A stretch of 64,000 nt of DNA from Nocardia vaccinii NBRC 15922 (lineage in GTDB: Bacteria; Actinomycetota; Actinomycetes; Mycobacteriales; Mycobacteriaceae). Each line of letters begins with the position of its first letter. The stretch's first letter is position 1. The position numbers and the translations under genes are program-made. Location of the stretch: positions 124,001-188,000 of the forward strand of contig NZ_BDCC01000028.1 of NCBI RefSeq assembly GCF_001613305.1. Direction: 5' to 3'. This document shows, piece by piece, positions 55,386-64,000 of the stretch. The notes below the pieces were generated by a model. It had not been told where the DNA came from. It searched no databases and was given only the letters and a program-made list of their open reading frames with translations.

Positions 55386-57758
55386 TCACGGCCGGTCCAC
55401 CTGGTCGGAGCCGACGCTGCTGTATTCGGCGGGCCGCGCGCTGGGTGTGATCTCGTAGCCGAGGTTCACATCGTGGGTGAGGTTCGCTCCGTTGATCCAC
55501 ACCTGACTGCTGACCTGCGGATATCCACGCGCCACCACGGTGTAGTCGCCCGCGGGCAGATCCGGGATGCGGTAATTGCCCTCGGTATCGGTGAACACCG
55601 AGCTCACCACCCGGCCCGTCGAATCCAGAACCGACACCTGCGCATCGGCGACCACGTCCGAATCCGACCAGGCCCGGCCGCTGAGTACTGCCATCGACGC
55701 CAGCTCGATGTCGTAGCGCAGCGTGCCCGACTCCGGAACGCGGAGGGTCGTGGCGTGCGGCTGCCGGCCCTCGGCCACCGCGACCAGGGTATATGTCCCC
55801 GCGATCGTGCCCTGGCAGGCATAGGCGCCGTCGTCGCCGGTCACCCCGGCGGTGACGACCTCGCCGCGGGTATCGGTCAGCGTGATCGTGACTCCGGCCA
55901 GCGGCTGCCCGCCACCGGCGGTGACCACGCCCGACAGCTCGCCGTTTCCGCTCAGGGTCAACTCCCACAGGGCGTCGCGGTCGCCGGCGGTGACCGCGAC
56001 CGCGGCAGGCTGATGCCCGCTCGCCGAGGCGATCAGTACGTACTGCCCGGCACTCGGGGCCGCGATGCGGTAGATCCCGTAGTCACCGGCGCCACGGGCG
56101 ACCTGATGTCCGTGTTGATCGATCAGCGTGAGCGCCGCACCCGACACCGGCCGCCCGTCCTCCCGGTGTACACGCACCGACAGCGGTTTTTCGCCTCCGT
56201 CGGCCGGGGCCGCGAGCTGGCCGGCGCCGGTCCGATCGACCGGGGTGAACCGTGTCGTCGTGGCGGCGGCGGGTGCCTCGTCGATCGGCAGCGCCGCGGT
56301 CCCTTCGGCGTCGGCGGCACCGCGGGCGGCCGTGTTGCGCTTGTTGCTGACGAACAGGGCCGAGGCGACGACGCCGACGAGCAGGATGGTGGCCGGGAGG
56401 TACATTGCCTGGCTCAGCGCGGTGCTGAACGGGTGCACGATGAAATCCGGGAGCTTCGTCGCGGCCGAGCCCTCGGAGAATTTGCCGTCACCGAGGTGCT
56501 GGGCCGCCAAACGGTTGGACACCAGGGCGGCGATCACCGCACTGCCCAGGACGGAACCGATCTGCCGGGTCGTGTTGTACACGCCGGCGCCGGCGCCGGC
56601 CAGCTCCATCGGGAGGTCATGGGTCGCGGTCGAGGCCAGCGGCGCCCAGATGCAGGAGTTGGACAGACCGGCGACGCCGCCGATCACGATGAACAACGGC
56701 ATCGAGCTGTCCGGTTTCATCAGCGTCGCGAATCCGAAGATCGACGCCGCGAACAGAGCGAATCCGATCGTCGGGATGATCCGCGGCGGCATCCGGTCGG
56801 AGATCTTGCCGATGATCGGCGCGGTGATACCGGTGACGATCGCCATCGGCGCGAAGACCAGGGCCGCCCTGGTCGGCGAAAACTCGCGCACCGCTTCGAG
56901 ATAGAAGTAGGCGGGCACCATCAGAGCCGTGATCGCCGCGCCCATCGCGGCGATCGCCACACTCGACAACGCGAAGTTCCGGTCGCGGAACAGGCTCATC
57001 GGCACCAGCGGTTCACCGGTATTGCGCGCCTGGTTGATCACGAACAGACCCAGCACCACGACACCGGCGATGATCATGGTCCAGATCCAGGCGTTCCAGT
57101 TGTGCGCGTTGCCCTCCTGAATACCGAAGACCAGCAAGAACATTCCGATACCCGACAGGGCCACGCCGACGAAGTCGAACCGGTGCTCGTGCGTCTCCAG
57201 GGCGGGTACCAGCCACAGTGCCAGGACGAAGGCGACGACCCCGATCGGGAGATTGATGTAGAAGATCCAGTTCCAGCCCAGCTGGTCGACCAGGACACCG
57301 CCCAGGATCGGGCCGACCAGGGTCGCCAGTCCGGCGACGCCGCCCCACAGACCCATGGCCGCGCCACGCTTGTTCGGCGCGAACGTACGGGTGATCACGG
57401 CCATCGTCTGCGGGGTCATCAGCGCCGCGCCCAGCCCCTGCACCGCGCGGGCGGCGATCAGCATCTCGATGCTGCCGGACAGGCCGCACCACAGCGAGGC
57501 GAGGGTGAAGACCACCAGGCCGATCAGGTACATGTTCTTGGGGCCGAACCGATCTCCGAGCCGGCCGGTCACCAACAGCGGTACCGCGTAGGTGAGCAGG
57601 TACGCGCTGGTCACCCAGATGACCTTGGTCATATCGGTGTTCAGGTCGTGCATGATGGTCGGATTGGCCACCGCGACGATGGTCATATCCAGCAGAATCA
57701 TGAAGAAGCCCACGACCAGCGCATACAGCGCGAGCCAGGGATTGTGTCGGGTGGTCAT
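55386..57758 (-). CDS. EmrB-type MFS transporter fused to three beta-sandwich repeats
   Basis: This 790-residue protein begins with a DHA2 transporter of about 14 helices (residues 1-476). It contains FFMILLDMTIVAVANPTIMH, GRLGDRFGPKNMYLIGLVVF and GLATLVGPILGGVLVDQLGW. After a 49-residue linker come three repeats (about 526-606, 607-688 and 689-769). Each has the GxxLxGVxVxLxD/GxYxxxxLxAGxYxLVA layout of carboxypeptidase-regulatory/transthyretin-like domains, for example YRIPDLPAGDYTVVARG. The transporter is the Rv1250 equivalent by neighbourhood; the remembered mycobacterial protein lacks the repeats. A PadR regulator gene lies just upstream. Confidence 0.85.
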   Translation of the reverse strand: MTTRHNPWLALYALVVGFFMILLDMTIVAVANPTIMHDLNTDMTKVIWVTSAYLLTYAVPLLVTGRLGDRFGPKNMYLIGLVVFTLASLWCGLSGSIEMLIAARAVQGLGAALMTPQTMAVITRTFAPNKRGAAMGLWGGVAGLATLVGPILGGVLVDQLGWNWIFYINLPIGVVAFVLALWLVPALETHEHRFDFVGVALSGIGMFLLVFGIQEGNAHNWNAWIWTMIIAGVVVLGLFVINQARNTGEPLVPMSLFRDRNFALSSVAIAAMGAAITALMVPAYFYLEAVREFSPTRAALVFAPMAIVTGITAPIIGKISDRMPPRIIPTIGFALFAASIFGFATLMKPDSSMPLFIVIGGVAGLSNSCIWAPLASTATHDLPMELAGAGAGVYNTTRQIGSVLGSAVIAALVSNRLAAQHLGDGKFSEGSAATKLPDFIVHPFSTALSQAMYLPATILLVGVVASALFVSNKRNTAARGAADAEGTAALPIDEAPAAATTTRFTPVDRTGAGQLAAPADGGEKPLSVRVHREDGRPVSGAALTLIDQHGHQVARGAGDYGIYRIAAPSAGQYVLIASASGHQPAAVAVTAGDRDALWELTLSGNGELSGVVTAGGGQPLAGVTITLTDTRGEVVTAGVTGDDGAYACQGTIAGTYTLVAVAEGRQPHATTLRVPESGTLRYDIELASMAVLSGRAWSDSDVVADAQVSVLDSTGRVVSSVFTDTEGNYRIPDLPAGDYTVVARGYPQVSSQVWINGANLTHDVNLGYEITPSARPAEYSSVGSDQVDRP

Positions 57759-57848
57759 GGGTGTCTGTGTCCTATCGAGCGGGCAGCGATCGCGGGTGAA
57801 CGATCGGTACGACATAGGGGGAATCTCGCGCATCGTGGGGGATGCGCC

Positions 57849-58550
57849 TCAGTGGTCGGCGGGAAGTGAACCGCCGTTCCGCAGTTGGGCAAGTACGTCG
57901 TCGGTGACGGCTGTGCCCCAGGCGGGACCCAGATCCTCGGTCTCACATGTTTCGACGCGTTCGCCATCGGGGGTGAACTGCTCCCATTCGAGGGTGCCGT
58001 CCCGGAGCTCGGCGCTGATGCGGCGCAGCCAGATGACCTCGGCGTCGGTCTGGGCACGGATGTATTCGATGACCATCCAATAGCGGCGTGGTACCCGTTT
58101 CGCGGGAAGCCACTGCAGGAGGGCGTCGAGCTCGGCGAGGTCGTTGTCCAGCCAGCCGATGCGCTCGGTGATCAGCTCGATCACCTCTTCCGCGGGCATG
58201 TTGTGCGCCTCGGAGATGGCCAGCGGGAAGATCGGGTATTCGCGGACGGGACGACGGATGATATCGGTGATCCGGTTGCGCAGGGCGGTCCTACCTGCGG
58301 GATTGATCCGGTAGGTGGTTCTTTCGGGACGATTGCCGGCTCGGTCGGTGCCCTCGGCGCGCACGAGCTCCTGCTCGGCCAGGCGGGTGACCGTGTGATA
58401 CAGCGAGCCCGGCCGGACCTTGACCAGATAGTCCTCCCGGCGCTGCACGAGCAGTTGATACATCTCGTACGGATGCATCGGCCGCTCCTCGAGCAGCGAG
58501 AGCACCGCGAGCGCCAGTGGCGTCAGCGTGGCACCTCGCTGCTTGGTCAT
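57849..58550 (-). CDS. PadR-family transcriptional regulator
   Basis: This 233-residue regulator has the PadR winged helix: LALAVLSLLEERPMHPYEMY, YLVKVRPGSLYHTVTRLAEQ and ERTTYRINPAGRTALRNRIT. The C-terminal domain of about 100 residues (PADR1/Vir-like) carries two long helices, WLDNDLAELDALLQWLP and RRYWMVIEYIRAQTDAEVIW. PadR regulators often repress a drug pump nearby, here the DHA2 transporter 90 bases downstream on the same strand. A palindrome 63 bases upstream of its start is a candidate operator. Confidence 0.9.
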   Translation of the reverse strand: MTKQRGATLTPLALAVLSLLEERPMHPYEMYQLLVQRREDYLVKVRPGSLYHTVTRLAEQELVRAEGTDRAGNRPERTTYRINPAGRTALRNRITDIIRRPVREYPIFPLAISEAHNMPAEEVIELITERIGWLDNDLAELDALLQWLPAKRVPRRYWMVIEYIRAQTDAEVIWLRRISAELRDGTLEWEQFTPDGERVETCETEDLGPAWGTAVTDDVLAQLRNGGSLPADH

Positions 58551-58612
58551 TGTGGTCGCTCCTGTTCGTCGATGGGGACTCTAATCGAGACCGCTGACAT
58601 CTCCCGCTTCAA

Positions 58613-58630
58613 ATATTCCACTCCGAATAT
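58613..58630. promoter_or_regulatory. Candidate PadR operator
   Basis: ATATTC (58613-58618) and GAATAT (58625-58630) are exact complements with a six-base spacer in an AT-rich island. The site lies upstream of the PadR gene on the minus strand and could cover its promoter. Confidence 0.4.
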
Positions 58631-58716
58631 ACGACGCGGGTGAAGGTGAAACAAGGGAGAATTGCCACCGTCACACCGGATCGATCACCGCACGGGGCGC
58701 GGGGACAGCACACGAA

Positions 58717-58759
58717 AGCGCCGGGCCGGAATCATTGGATGCGATTCCGGCCCGGCGCT
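58717..58759 (-). terminator. Terminator of kgd
   Basis: A 17-bp perfect stem, AGCGCCGGGCCGGAATC (58717-58733) and GATTCCGGCCCGGCGCT (58743-58759), has a nine-base loop and is followed by TT on the minus strand. It lies 39 bases after the kgd stop. Confidence 0.8.
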
Positions 58760-58798
58760 GTCGCGAACCGTATTCGGTTGTTGCCGTGCGGCGTTCGG

Positions 58799-61700
58799 TC
58801 AGGCCGTCGGCGAGAACGCCTCCGCCAGGATCTCCGCCTGCTCGACCGCGTGCACCTTCGACGAACCCGAGGACGGGGCCGACATGGCACGGCGCGAGAT
58901 CCGGCGCAGCTTGGCGAACCGGTCCGGCAGGATCTCCGGCAGGTTCAGCCCGAAGAACGGCCAGGCGCCCTGGTTGGCCGGTTCCTCCTGCACCCACGCG
59001 ATATCGGTCGCGTTGGGGTAGGTCGACAGCTTGTCGTTGAGCCGGTAGGAGGGGATCGGGTAGAGCTGTTCGATGCGCACGATGGCGACATCCTCACGGC
59101 CCTTCTTGGCCTTCTCCGCGACCAACTCGTGGTAGAGCTTGCCGCTGGTCAGCAGGATCCGCTTGACCTTCGCGCGGTCACCGTCGCCGCTCTCGTAGGT
59201 GGGCTCCTCGAGTACCGAGCGGAACTTGTTGTCGGTGAAGTCCTCGATATTGGACACCACGGCCTTGTTGCGCAGCATCGACTTCGGGGTGAAGACGATC
59301 AGCGGGCGGCGGATGCCGTCCAGCGCGTGACGGCGCAGCAGGTGGAAGTAGTTCGACGGGGTGGAGGGAACCGCCACCGTCATCGAACCCTCCGCACACA
59401 GCTGCAGGAACCGCTCGATGCGGCCGGAGGTGTGGTCCGGACCCTGGCCCTCGTGACCGTGCGGCAGCAGCAGCACGACCTCCGACAGCTGACCCCACTT
59501 GGCCTCACCGGAGGAGATGAACTCGTCGATGATCGACTGCGCGCCGTTGACGAAGTCGCCGAACTGCGCCTCCCACAACACCAGCGCGTCCGGATTGCCC
59601 AGCGAGTACCCGTATTCGAAGCCGACCGCGGCGTACTCCGAGAGCGCGGAATCGTGTACCGCGAACCAACCCGGGTTCGCACTGCCGATGTTGTGCAGCG
59701 GGGTGTACTCCGCGCCGGTCTTGCGATCTATGACCACCGAATGCCGCTGGGTGAATGTGCCGCGGCGAGAGTCCTGACCGGTCAGGCGCACCGCGCGGCC
59801 CTCGTCGATCAGCGTGCCGAAGGCCAGCAGTTCGGCGAAGGCCCAGTCGACCTTGCCCTCGTAGGACATCTCGCGCCGACGCTCCAGCACCGGCTTGACG
59901 CGCGGGTGCACGCTGAAGCCCTCGGGCACGTTGAGGAACGCGTCACCGATGCGCTGCAGCACGGTCTTGTCCACCGCAGTGACGACGGTGCCCGGGACGG
60001 TCTGCTCCTCCTCGACCGATTCGCTCGGCTCCGGCGGATACTTCTCCAGTTCCCGCACCTCGTTGAAGACTCGCTCGAGCTGGCCCTGGAAGTCGCGTAG
60101 CGCGTCCTCGGCCTCCTTCATCGAGATGTCGCCACGACCGATCAGCGCCTCGGTGTAGGACTTGCGGACGCTGCGCTTGGTGTCGATGACGTCGTACATG
60201 TACGGCTGGGTCATCGACGGGTCGTCGCCCTCGTTGTGGCCGCGGCGGCGGTAGCAGATCAGGTCGATGACCACGTCCTTGTGGAACTTCTCCCGGAAGT
60301 CGGTGGCCAGGCGGGACACCCAGGTGCAGGCCTCGGGGTCGTCGCCGTTGACGTGGAAGATCGGCGCGCCGATCGACTTGGCGATATCGGTGGAGTACTC
60401 GGTGGAGCGGCTGTTCTCCGGCGCGGTGGTGAAGCCGATCTGGTTGTTCACCACGATGTGCACGGTGCCACCGACGCGGTAACCACGCAGACCGGACATG
60501 TTCAGCGTCTCCGCGACCACGCCCTGACCGGCGAAGGCGGCGTCACCGTGCAGCATCAGCGGCACGACCGAGAAGGTGCGCGCCTCCTCGCCCTTGGTGA
60601 CCAGATCCTCCTTGGTCAGCAGATCCTGCTTGGCGCGGACCAGACCCTCGAGCACCGGGTCGACGGCCTCGAGGTGCGACGGGTTGGCGGTCAGCGAAAC
60701 CTCGATGTCGTTGTCGCCGAACATCTGGATGTAGGTGCCGTGCGCGCCGAGGTGGTACTTCACATCGCCCGAGCCATGGGTGGCGGCCGGGTTCATGTTG
60801 CCCTCGAACTCGGTGAAAATCTGCGAGTACGGCTTGCCGACGATATTGGCCAGCACGTTCAGGCGGCCGCGGTGCGGCATACCGATGACGACCTCGTCCA
60901 GGCCGTGTTCGGCACACTGGTCGATGACCGCGTCCATCATCGGGATGGTGGACTCCGCGCCCTCGAGCGAGAACCGCTTCTGGCCGACGTACTTGGTCTG
61001 CAGGAAGGTCTCGAACGCCTCGGCCGCGTTCAGCCGCGACAGGATGTACTTCTGCTGAGCGACGGTCGGCTTCGCGTGCTTCTGCTCGACGCGGTCCTGA
61101 ATCCATTGCAGCTGTTCGGTTTCCAGGATGTGGGTGTACTCCACACCGACGTGGCGGCAGTACGCGTCGCGCAACACCGACAGCACGTCGCGCAGCTTCA
61201 TCCGCTCCTGGCCGTGGAAGCCGGCGACGTTGAATTCGCGATCGAGATCCCACAGGGTCAGCCCGTGCTGGGTGACGTCGAGGTCGGGGTGGCTGCGGAA
61301 CTTGTCCTTGACCAGCCGCAGCGGATCGGTGTCGGCCATCAGGTGGCCGCGACTGCGATACGCCGCGATCAGCTCCTGCACGCGCACGCTCTTGTCGACG
61401 CCGCGTTCCTTGATGTCCTTGCGCCAGCGGACCGGCTCGTAGGGCACGCCCATGCCGTGGAAGATCTCGTCGTAGAACTCGTCGGAGATCAGCAGGTTGT
61501 GCACGGTGCGCAGGAAGTCACCCGACTCCGCGCCCTGGATGATGCGGTGGTCGTAGGTGGAGGTCAGCGTCATCAGCTTGCCGATACCCATCTCGGCGAG
61601 CTGCTGATCGCTCATGCCCTGGAACTCGGCCGGGTACTCCATCGCGCCCGCACCGATGATCGCGCCCTGGCCGGGCATCAGCCGCGGCACCGAGTGGACG

Positions 61701-62623
61701 GTGCCGATGGTGCCCGGGTTGGTCAGCGAGATGGTGACGCCGGTGAAGTCCTCGGTGGTGAGCTTGCCGTCGCGGGCCCGGCGCACGATGTCCTCGTACG
61801 CGTTGTGGAACTGCGCGAAGTTCATCGTCTCGCAGTTCTTGATGGCCGCGACGACGAGGGTGCGCGCGCCGTTCTTACCCGGCAGGTCGATGGCCAGGCC
61901 GAGGTTGGTGTGCGCGGGGGTGACCGAATTGGGCTTCCCGTCGACCTCGGCGAAGTGCCGGTTCATGTTCGGAAAGGCCTTGACGCCCTGCACGATCGCG
62001 TAACCCAGCAGGTGGGTGAAGGAGATCTTGCCGCCACGGGTGCGGGCCAGGTGGTTGTTGATGACCAGGCGGTTGTCGACCATCAACTTGGCCGGGATGG
62101 CGCGGACGCTGGTCGCGGTCGGGATGGTCAGCGAGGCCGACATGTTCTTCACGATCGCGGCGGCGGGACCGCGCAGCACCTGCGAGGCGTCGGCCGACTC
62201 GGCGGACTTCGGCGCGCCGGAGGTCGCAGCGGCGTTGGAGGCCGGGGCCGGGGTGGTCTGCGGGGTGCGCGCCTGCGGCGGAGCGGCGGCGGCAGAGGTC
62301 GCCACGGCGACCTTCGGGGCGACCGGGTTCGGTGCGGCGACGGGGGCGGCGGCCGGGGCGGGCGCGGCCTCGGGGGCCGGGTTCGCAGCGGGAGCTGGGA
62401 CGGGGGCCGCGGCTGTGGTCGCGGTGGCGGCGGCAGTCGGGGCGGCAGCGTTGCTGGCACCGTTGTCGGACGGACTCTCCGGCGTGTAGTCGGCGAGGAA
62501 CTCGTGCCAGCTCTCATCGACCGACGACGGGTCTTGCTTGTACTTCTGGTACATCTCGTCGACGAGCCACTGGTTCTGTCCGAACTGGGATGTTGAGCTG
62601 CTCACAGCAGGTGTTCGCCTCAT
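58799..62623 (-). CDS. kgd: Multifunctional 2-oxoglutarate metabolism enzyme (KGD/SucA-E2 fusion)
   Basis: This 1274-residue enzyme is typical of Mycobacteriales. An E2-docking-like N-terminus (QFGQNQWLVDEMYQKYKQD) and an Ala/Pro-rich linker (about residues 55-155) precede an E2-type acyltransferase core with TSTYDHRIIQGAESGDFLRT. The ThDP-dependent E1 part follows: VIGMPHRGRLNVLANIVGKP, GSGDVKYHLGAHGTYIQM and LLPHGHEGQGPDHTSGRIER. It decarboxylates 2-oxoglutarate and, with E3 and other partners, gives succinyl-CoA, succinic semialdehyde or 2-hydroxy-3-oxoadipate. GarA usually inhibits it. The GTG at residue 7 (62605) is a possible alternative start. Confidence 0.96.
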   Translation of the reverse strand: MRRTPAVSSSTSQFGQNQWLVDEMYQKYKQDPSSVDESWHEFLADYTPESPSDNGASNAAAPTAAATATTAAAPVPAPAANPAPEAAPAPAAAPVAAPNPVAPKVAVATSAAAAPPQARTPQTTPAPASNAAATSGAPKSAESADASQVLRGPAAAIVKNMSASLTIPTATSVRAIPAKLMVDNRLVINNHLARTRGGKISFTHLLGYAIVQGVKAFPNMNRHFAEVDGKPNSVTPAHTNLGLAIDLPGKNGARTLVVAAIKNCETMNFAQFHNAYEDIVRRARDGKLTTEDFTGVTISLTNPGTIGTVHSVPRLMPGQGAIIGAGAMEYPAEFQGMSDQQLAEMGIGKLMTLTSTYDHRIIQGAESGDFLRTVHNLLISDEFYDEIFHGMGVPYEPVRWRKDIKERGVDKSVRVQELIAAYRSRGHLMADTDPLRLVKDKFRSHPDLDVTQHGLTLWDLDREFNVAGFHGQERMKLRDVLSVLRDAYCRHVGVEYTHILETEQLQWIQDRVEQKHAKPTVAQQKYILSRLNAAEAFETFLQTKYVGQKRFSLEGAESTIPMMDAVIDQCAEHGLDEVVIGMPHRGRLNVLANIVGKPYSQIFTEFEGNMNPAATHGSGDVKYHLGAHGTYIQMFGDNDIEVSLTANPSHLEAVDPVLEGLVRAKQDLLTKEDLVTKGEEARTFSVVPLMLHGDAAFAGQGVVAETLNMSGLRGYRVGGTVHIVVNNQIGFTTAPENSRSTEYSTDIAKSIGAPIFHVNGDDPEACTWVSRLATDFREKFHKDVVIDLICYRRRGHNEGDDPSMTQPYMYDVIDTKRSVRKSYTEALIGRGDISMKEAEDALRDFQGQLERVFNEVRELEKYPPEPSESVEEEQTVPGTVVTAVDKTVLQRIGDAFLNVPEGFSVHPRVKPVLERRREMSYEGKVDWAFAELLAFGTLIDEGRAVRLTGQDSRRGTFTQRHSVVIDRKTGAEYTPLHNIGSANPGWFAVHDSALSEYAAVGFEYGYSLGNPDALVLWEAQFGDFVNGAQSIIDEFISSGEAKWGQLSEVVLLLPHGHEGQGPDHTSGRIERFLQLCAEGSMTVAVPSTPSNYFHLLRRHALDGIRRPLIVFTPKSMLRNKAVVSNIEDFTDNKFRSVLEEPTYESGDGDRAKVKRILLTSGKLYHELVAEKAKKGREDVAIVRIEQLYPIPSYRLNDKLSTYPNATDIAWVQEEPANQGAWPFFGLNLPEILPDRFAKLRRISRRAMSAPSSGSSKVHAVEQAEILAEAFSPTA

Positions 62624-62873
62624 TTCGTTCTTCGCGCTGCGACGTTTGTGACGTGCTCGGCACGGGTATCGGCAATTTGCGCGCCGATGCGCCCTTTCTG
62701 AGGATAGGCCCAGCCCTGAACCGGCGCTTCACGGCGGTGCCTGCGGGTCGCTGCCTGATTACCCAAGCTGCCTCCTCCGGACCGCTCCGAACTCCGCACC
62801 CCGCTGGCGAATCCACGTTGCCAGGAATCTGCCGGACGGGACCGGCCTCATGACTCATAAAAGACGACTCGTC

Positions 62874-64000
62874 TCAGGTCGAGAATATTCCCTCACCTGC
62901 CCGTGCCGCTTCCCATAGTCGGCTGTAGATGCCGTTCGCCGCGACGAGTTCGGCGTGGGTGCCGATCTCCGCGATGCGCCCGGCGGCCACGACGGCGATC
63001 CGATCGGCCCGCGCCGCGGTGGCGAGCCGGTGCGCGACGATCACCGCCGTGCGGCCCTCGGTCATCGCGGCGCTGGCGGCCAGGACCTTCTCCTCGCTGA
63101 CCGGATCCAGCACGGCGGTCGCCTCGTCCAGCAGCAGCAGATCCGGATCGACCAGTTCGGCGCGAGCCAACGCGATCAGCTGCCGCTGCCCGGCGGACAG
63201 GCCGCGCCCGCCCTCGCCGACCGGCTGGCGCATACCGTGCGGCATGGAGGCGATCATGTCCAGTGCGCCAACGGTTTCCGCGGCCCGCTCTACCTGCGCG
63301 GCAGTCGCGGCCGGTCGGCCGAAGGCGATATTGGCGGCGATGTCACCGGTGAACAGGTGCGCCTCCTGCGGGACGACACCCAGGCGAGCGCGGAAATCCG
63401 CCAACCGGTAGTCGCGCACGTCCGCGCCATCGACCAGGATCGCGCCCGTGGGGTCGGACGATGTAGCGGCCGCGTGCTGGGGCGCGTCGTCGAGCGGGAT
63501 CGAGCCGGTCGGGCCATGCTGCGCGTCTTCCAGAACTGCGCCGTCGACGTGGATTGCGCCGGTCGAGGGCCGTGTGGTCGTGGCATCCAGCTCCGGTGCC
63601 ACGATCTCCGGTGCCACGATGGGATCGCGTGGGGCCGCGATATCGGGAAAGGTGCCATCGACCTGCGGGTTCGGTGCGCCGGCGGCCGAATGCGCGGTCC
63701 GGTCTTCGCGGTTCGGTCCGTGGTCGATTCGCGGTGTGCCGCTGCCGCTGCCGGTGCGGGCCGGTTCGAGGCGACCGGGATCCTGAGGGGCGGCGGGCGG
63801 CAGGTCGTAGAGACGGGCGAGGAGTTTGACGATGGTGGACTTGCCCGCGCCGGTCTCGCCGACCAGTGCCAGGCTCGACCCGGCCGGAATGTGCAGGCGC
63901 AGGCCGTCCAGAGCGGGGGAGGGCGCCCCCGGATACCGGAAGTACACCGTGTCGAATACCACATCGGCTGCTCGGCCCGCGTCCGCCGGGACCGGTTCGG
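62874..64000 (-). CDS. ABC exporter ATP-binding region with large insertion (5' end outside window)
   Basis: The frame stays open to the window edge, so membrane helices probably lie upstream. The ATPase has Walker A LALVGETGAGKSTIVKLLAR, signature LSAGQRQLIALARAELVDPD, Walker B LLLLDEATAVLDPVSEEKVL and the switch His IVAHRLATAARADRI. Between Walker A and the Q loop (VVPQEAHLFTGD) about 115 residues of low-complexity sequence are inserted. Within them STGAIHVDGA, PTGSIPLDDA and PTGAILVDGA repeat the strand that normally occurs once. It resembles heterodimeric multidrug or lipid exporters. It ends near a short palindrome at 62862-62874. Confidence 0.82.
   Translation of the reverse strand, partial: EPVPADAGRAADVVFDTVYFRYPGAPSPALDGLRLHIPAGSSLALVGETGAGKSTIVKLLARLYDLPPAAPQDPGRLEPARTGSGSGTPRIDHGPNREDRTAHSAAGAPNPQVDGTFPDIAAPRDPIVAPEIVAPELDATTTRPSTGAIHVDGAVLEDAQHGPTGSIPLDDAPQHAAATSSDPTGAILVDGADVRDYRLADFRARLGVVPQEAHLFTGDIAANIAFGRPAATAAQVERAAETVGALDMIASMPHGMRQPVGEGGRGLSAGQRQLIALARAELVDPDLLLLDEATAVLDPVSEEKVLAASAAMTEGRTAVIVAHRLATAARADRIAVVAAGRIAEIGTHAELVAANGIYSRLWEAARAGEGIFST

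Noticed and set aside
62862..62874. AGACGA-C-TCGTCT palindrome as terminator of the ABC exporter gene
   Set aside because: It overlaps the stop codon region and can only form a short stem; the following TTTT is suggestive but not enough to annotate.
1..64000. tRNA, rRNA, insertion sequences, prophage or integrase genes
   Set aside because: No cloverleaf, transposase motif (DDE), integrase or rRNA-like sequence was recognised in either strand.

Overview
The window is about 68% GC, densely coded actinobacterial chromosome. A fused 2-oxoglutarate decarboxylase (Kgd), a GlgC/GlgM-type glycogen pair, Mrp, a DUF3117 protein, a hemophore-like secreted protein and many GTG/TTG or leaderless starts point to Mycobacteriales, most likely Nocardia or a close relative. 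Long stretches follow the gene order remembered for M. tuberculosis Rv1209-Rv1250 (O-methyltransferase, TetR, ABC efflux pair, glgC, glgA, DUF3117, tag, DivIVA-like, mrp, transglycosylase, DUF1003, MgtE-like, Rv1234-like, kgd, DHA2 transporter), broken by accessory insertions. I saw no rRNA, tRNA, CRISPR array, prophage or insertion sequence.

Layout. 0-4 kb: end of an O-methyltransferase gene, then a self-regulated TetR gene and an ABC efflux operon. 4-4.7 kb: two paralogous small membrane proteins. 4.8-10.3 kb: divergent glgC/glgA, then on the minus strand a small unknown gene, a DivIVA-like gene, tag, DUF3117 and an rRNA methyltransferase. 10.6-12.8 kb: HTH regulator plus phosphotransferase. 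13-20 kb: a secreted low-complexity protein, mrp, two lytic transglycosylases, and a DUF1003/MgtE-like pair. 20-28 kb: metabolic genes (CoA-ester lyase, PHP phosphoesterase, flavoprotein, malic enzyme, alpha-galactosidase). 28-34 kb: a two-component system with a hemophore-like gene on one side and a DUF1800/DUF1501 pair on the other, joined by a shared 11-bp-period DNA motif. 35-40 kb: an osmoprotectant ABC importer with an 80-bp tandem repeat in its leader and an extra divergent binding protein. 40-48 kb: MFS pump, TetR, Baeyer-Villiger monooxygenase/SDR/hydrolase operon and a FadD15-like ligase. 48-52 kb: an unusual minus-strand operon (short peptide, ATP-grasp ligase, papain-like protein). 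52-64 kb: HtrA-like protease, sulfite-oxidase-like protein, an MFS pump fused to three beta-sandwich repeats with its PadR regulator, kgd, and the end of an ABC exporter with an atypical insertion.

The best candidate for an undescribed system is 48476-51973. A 53-residue ORF starts at the leaderless position of a promoter-like sequence. An ATP-grasp ligase follows, then a 666-residue protein whose C-terminal part keeps papain-like Gln/Cys/His/Asn spacing. This suggests peptide or amide ligation paired with hydrolysis or transfer. Other notable points are the predicted regulon of the 29-31 kb two-component system, mirror-image leaderless glgC/glgA promoters, and the tandem repeat that copies a ribosome-binding site and start codon.
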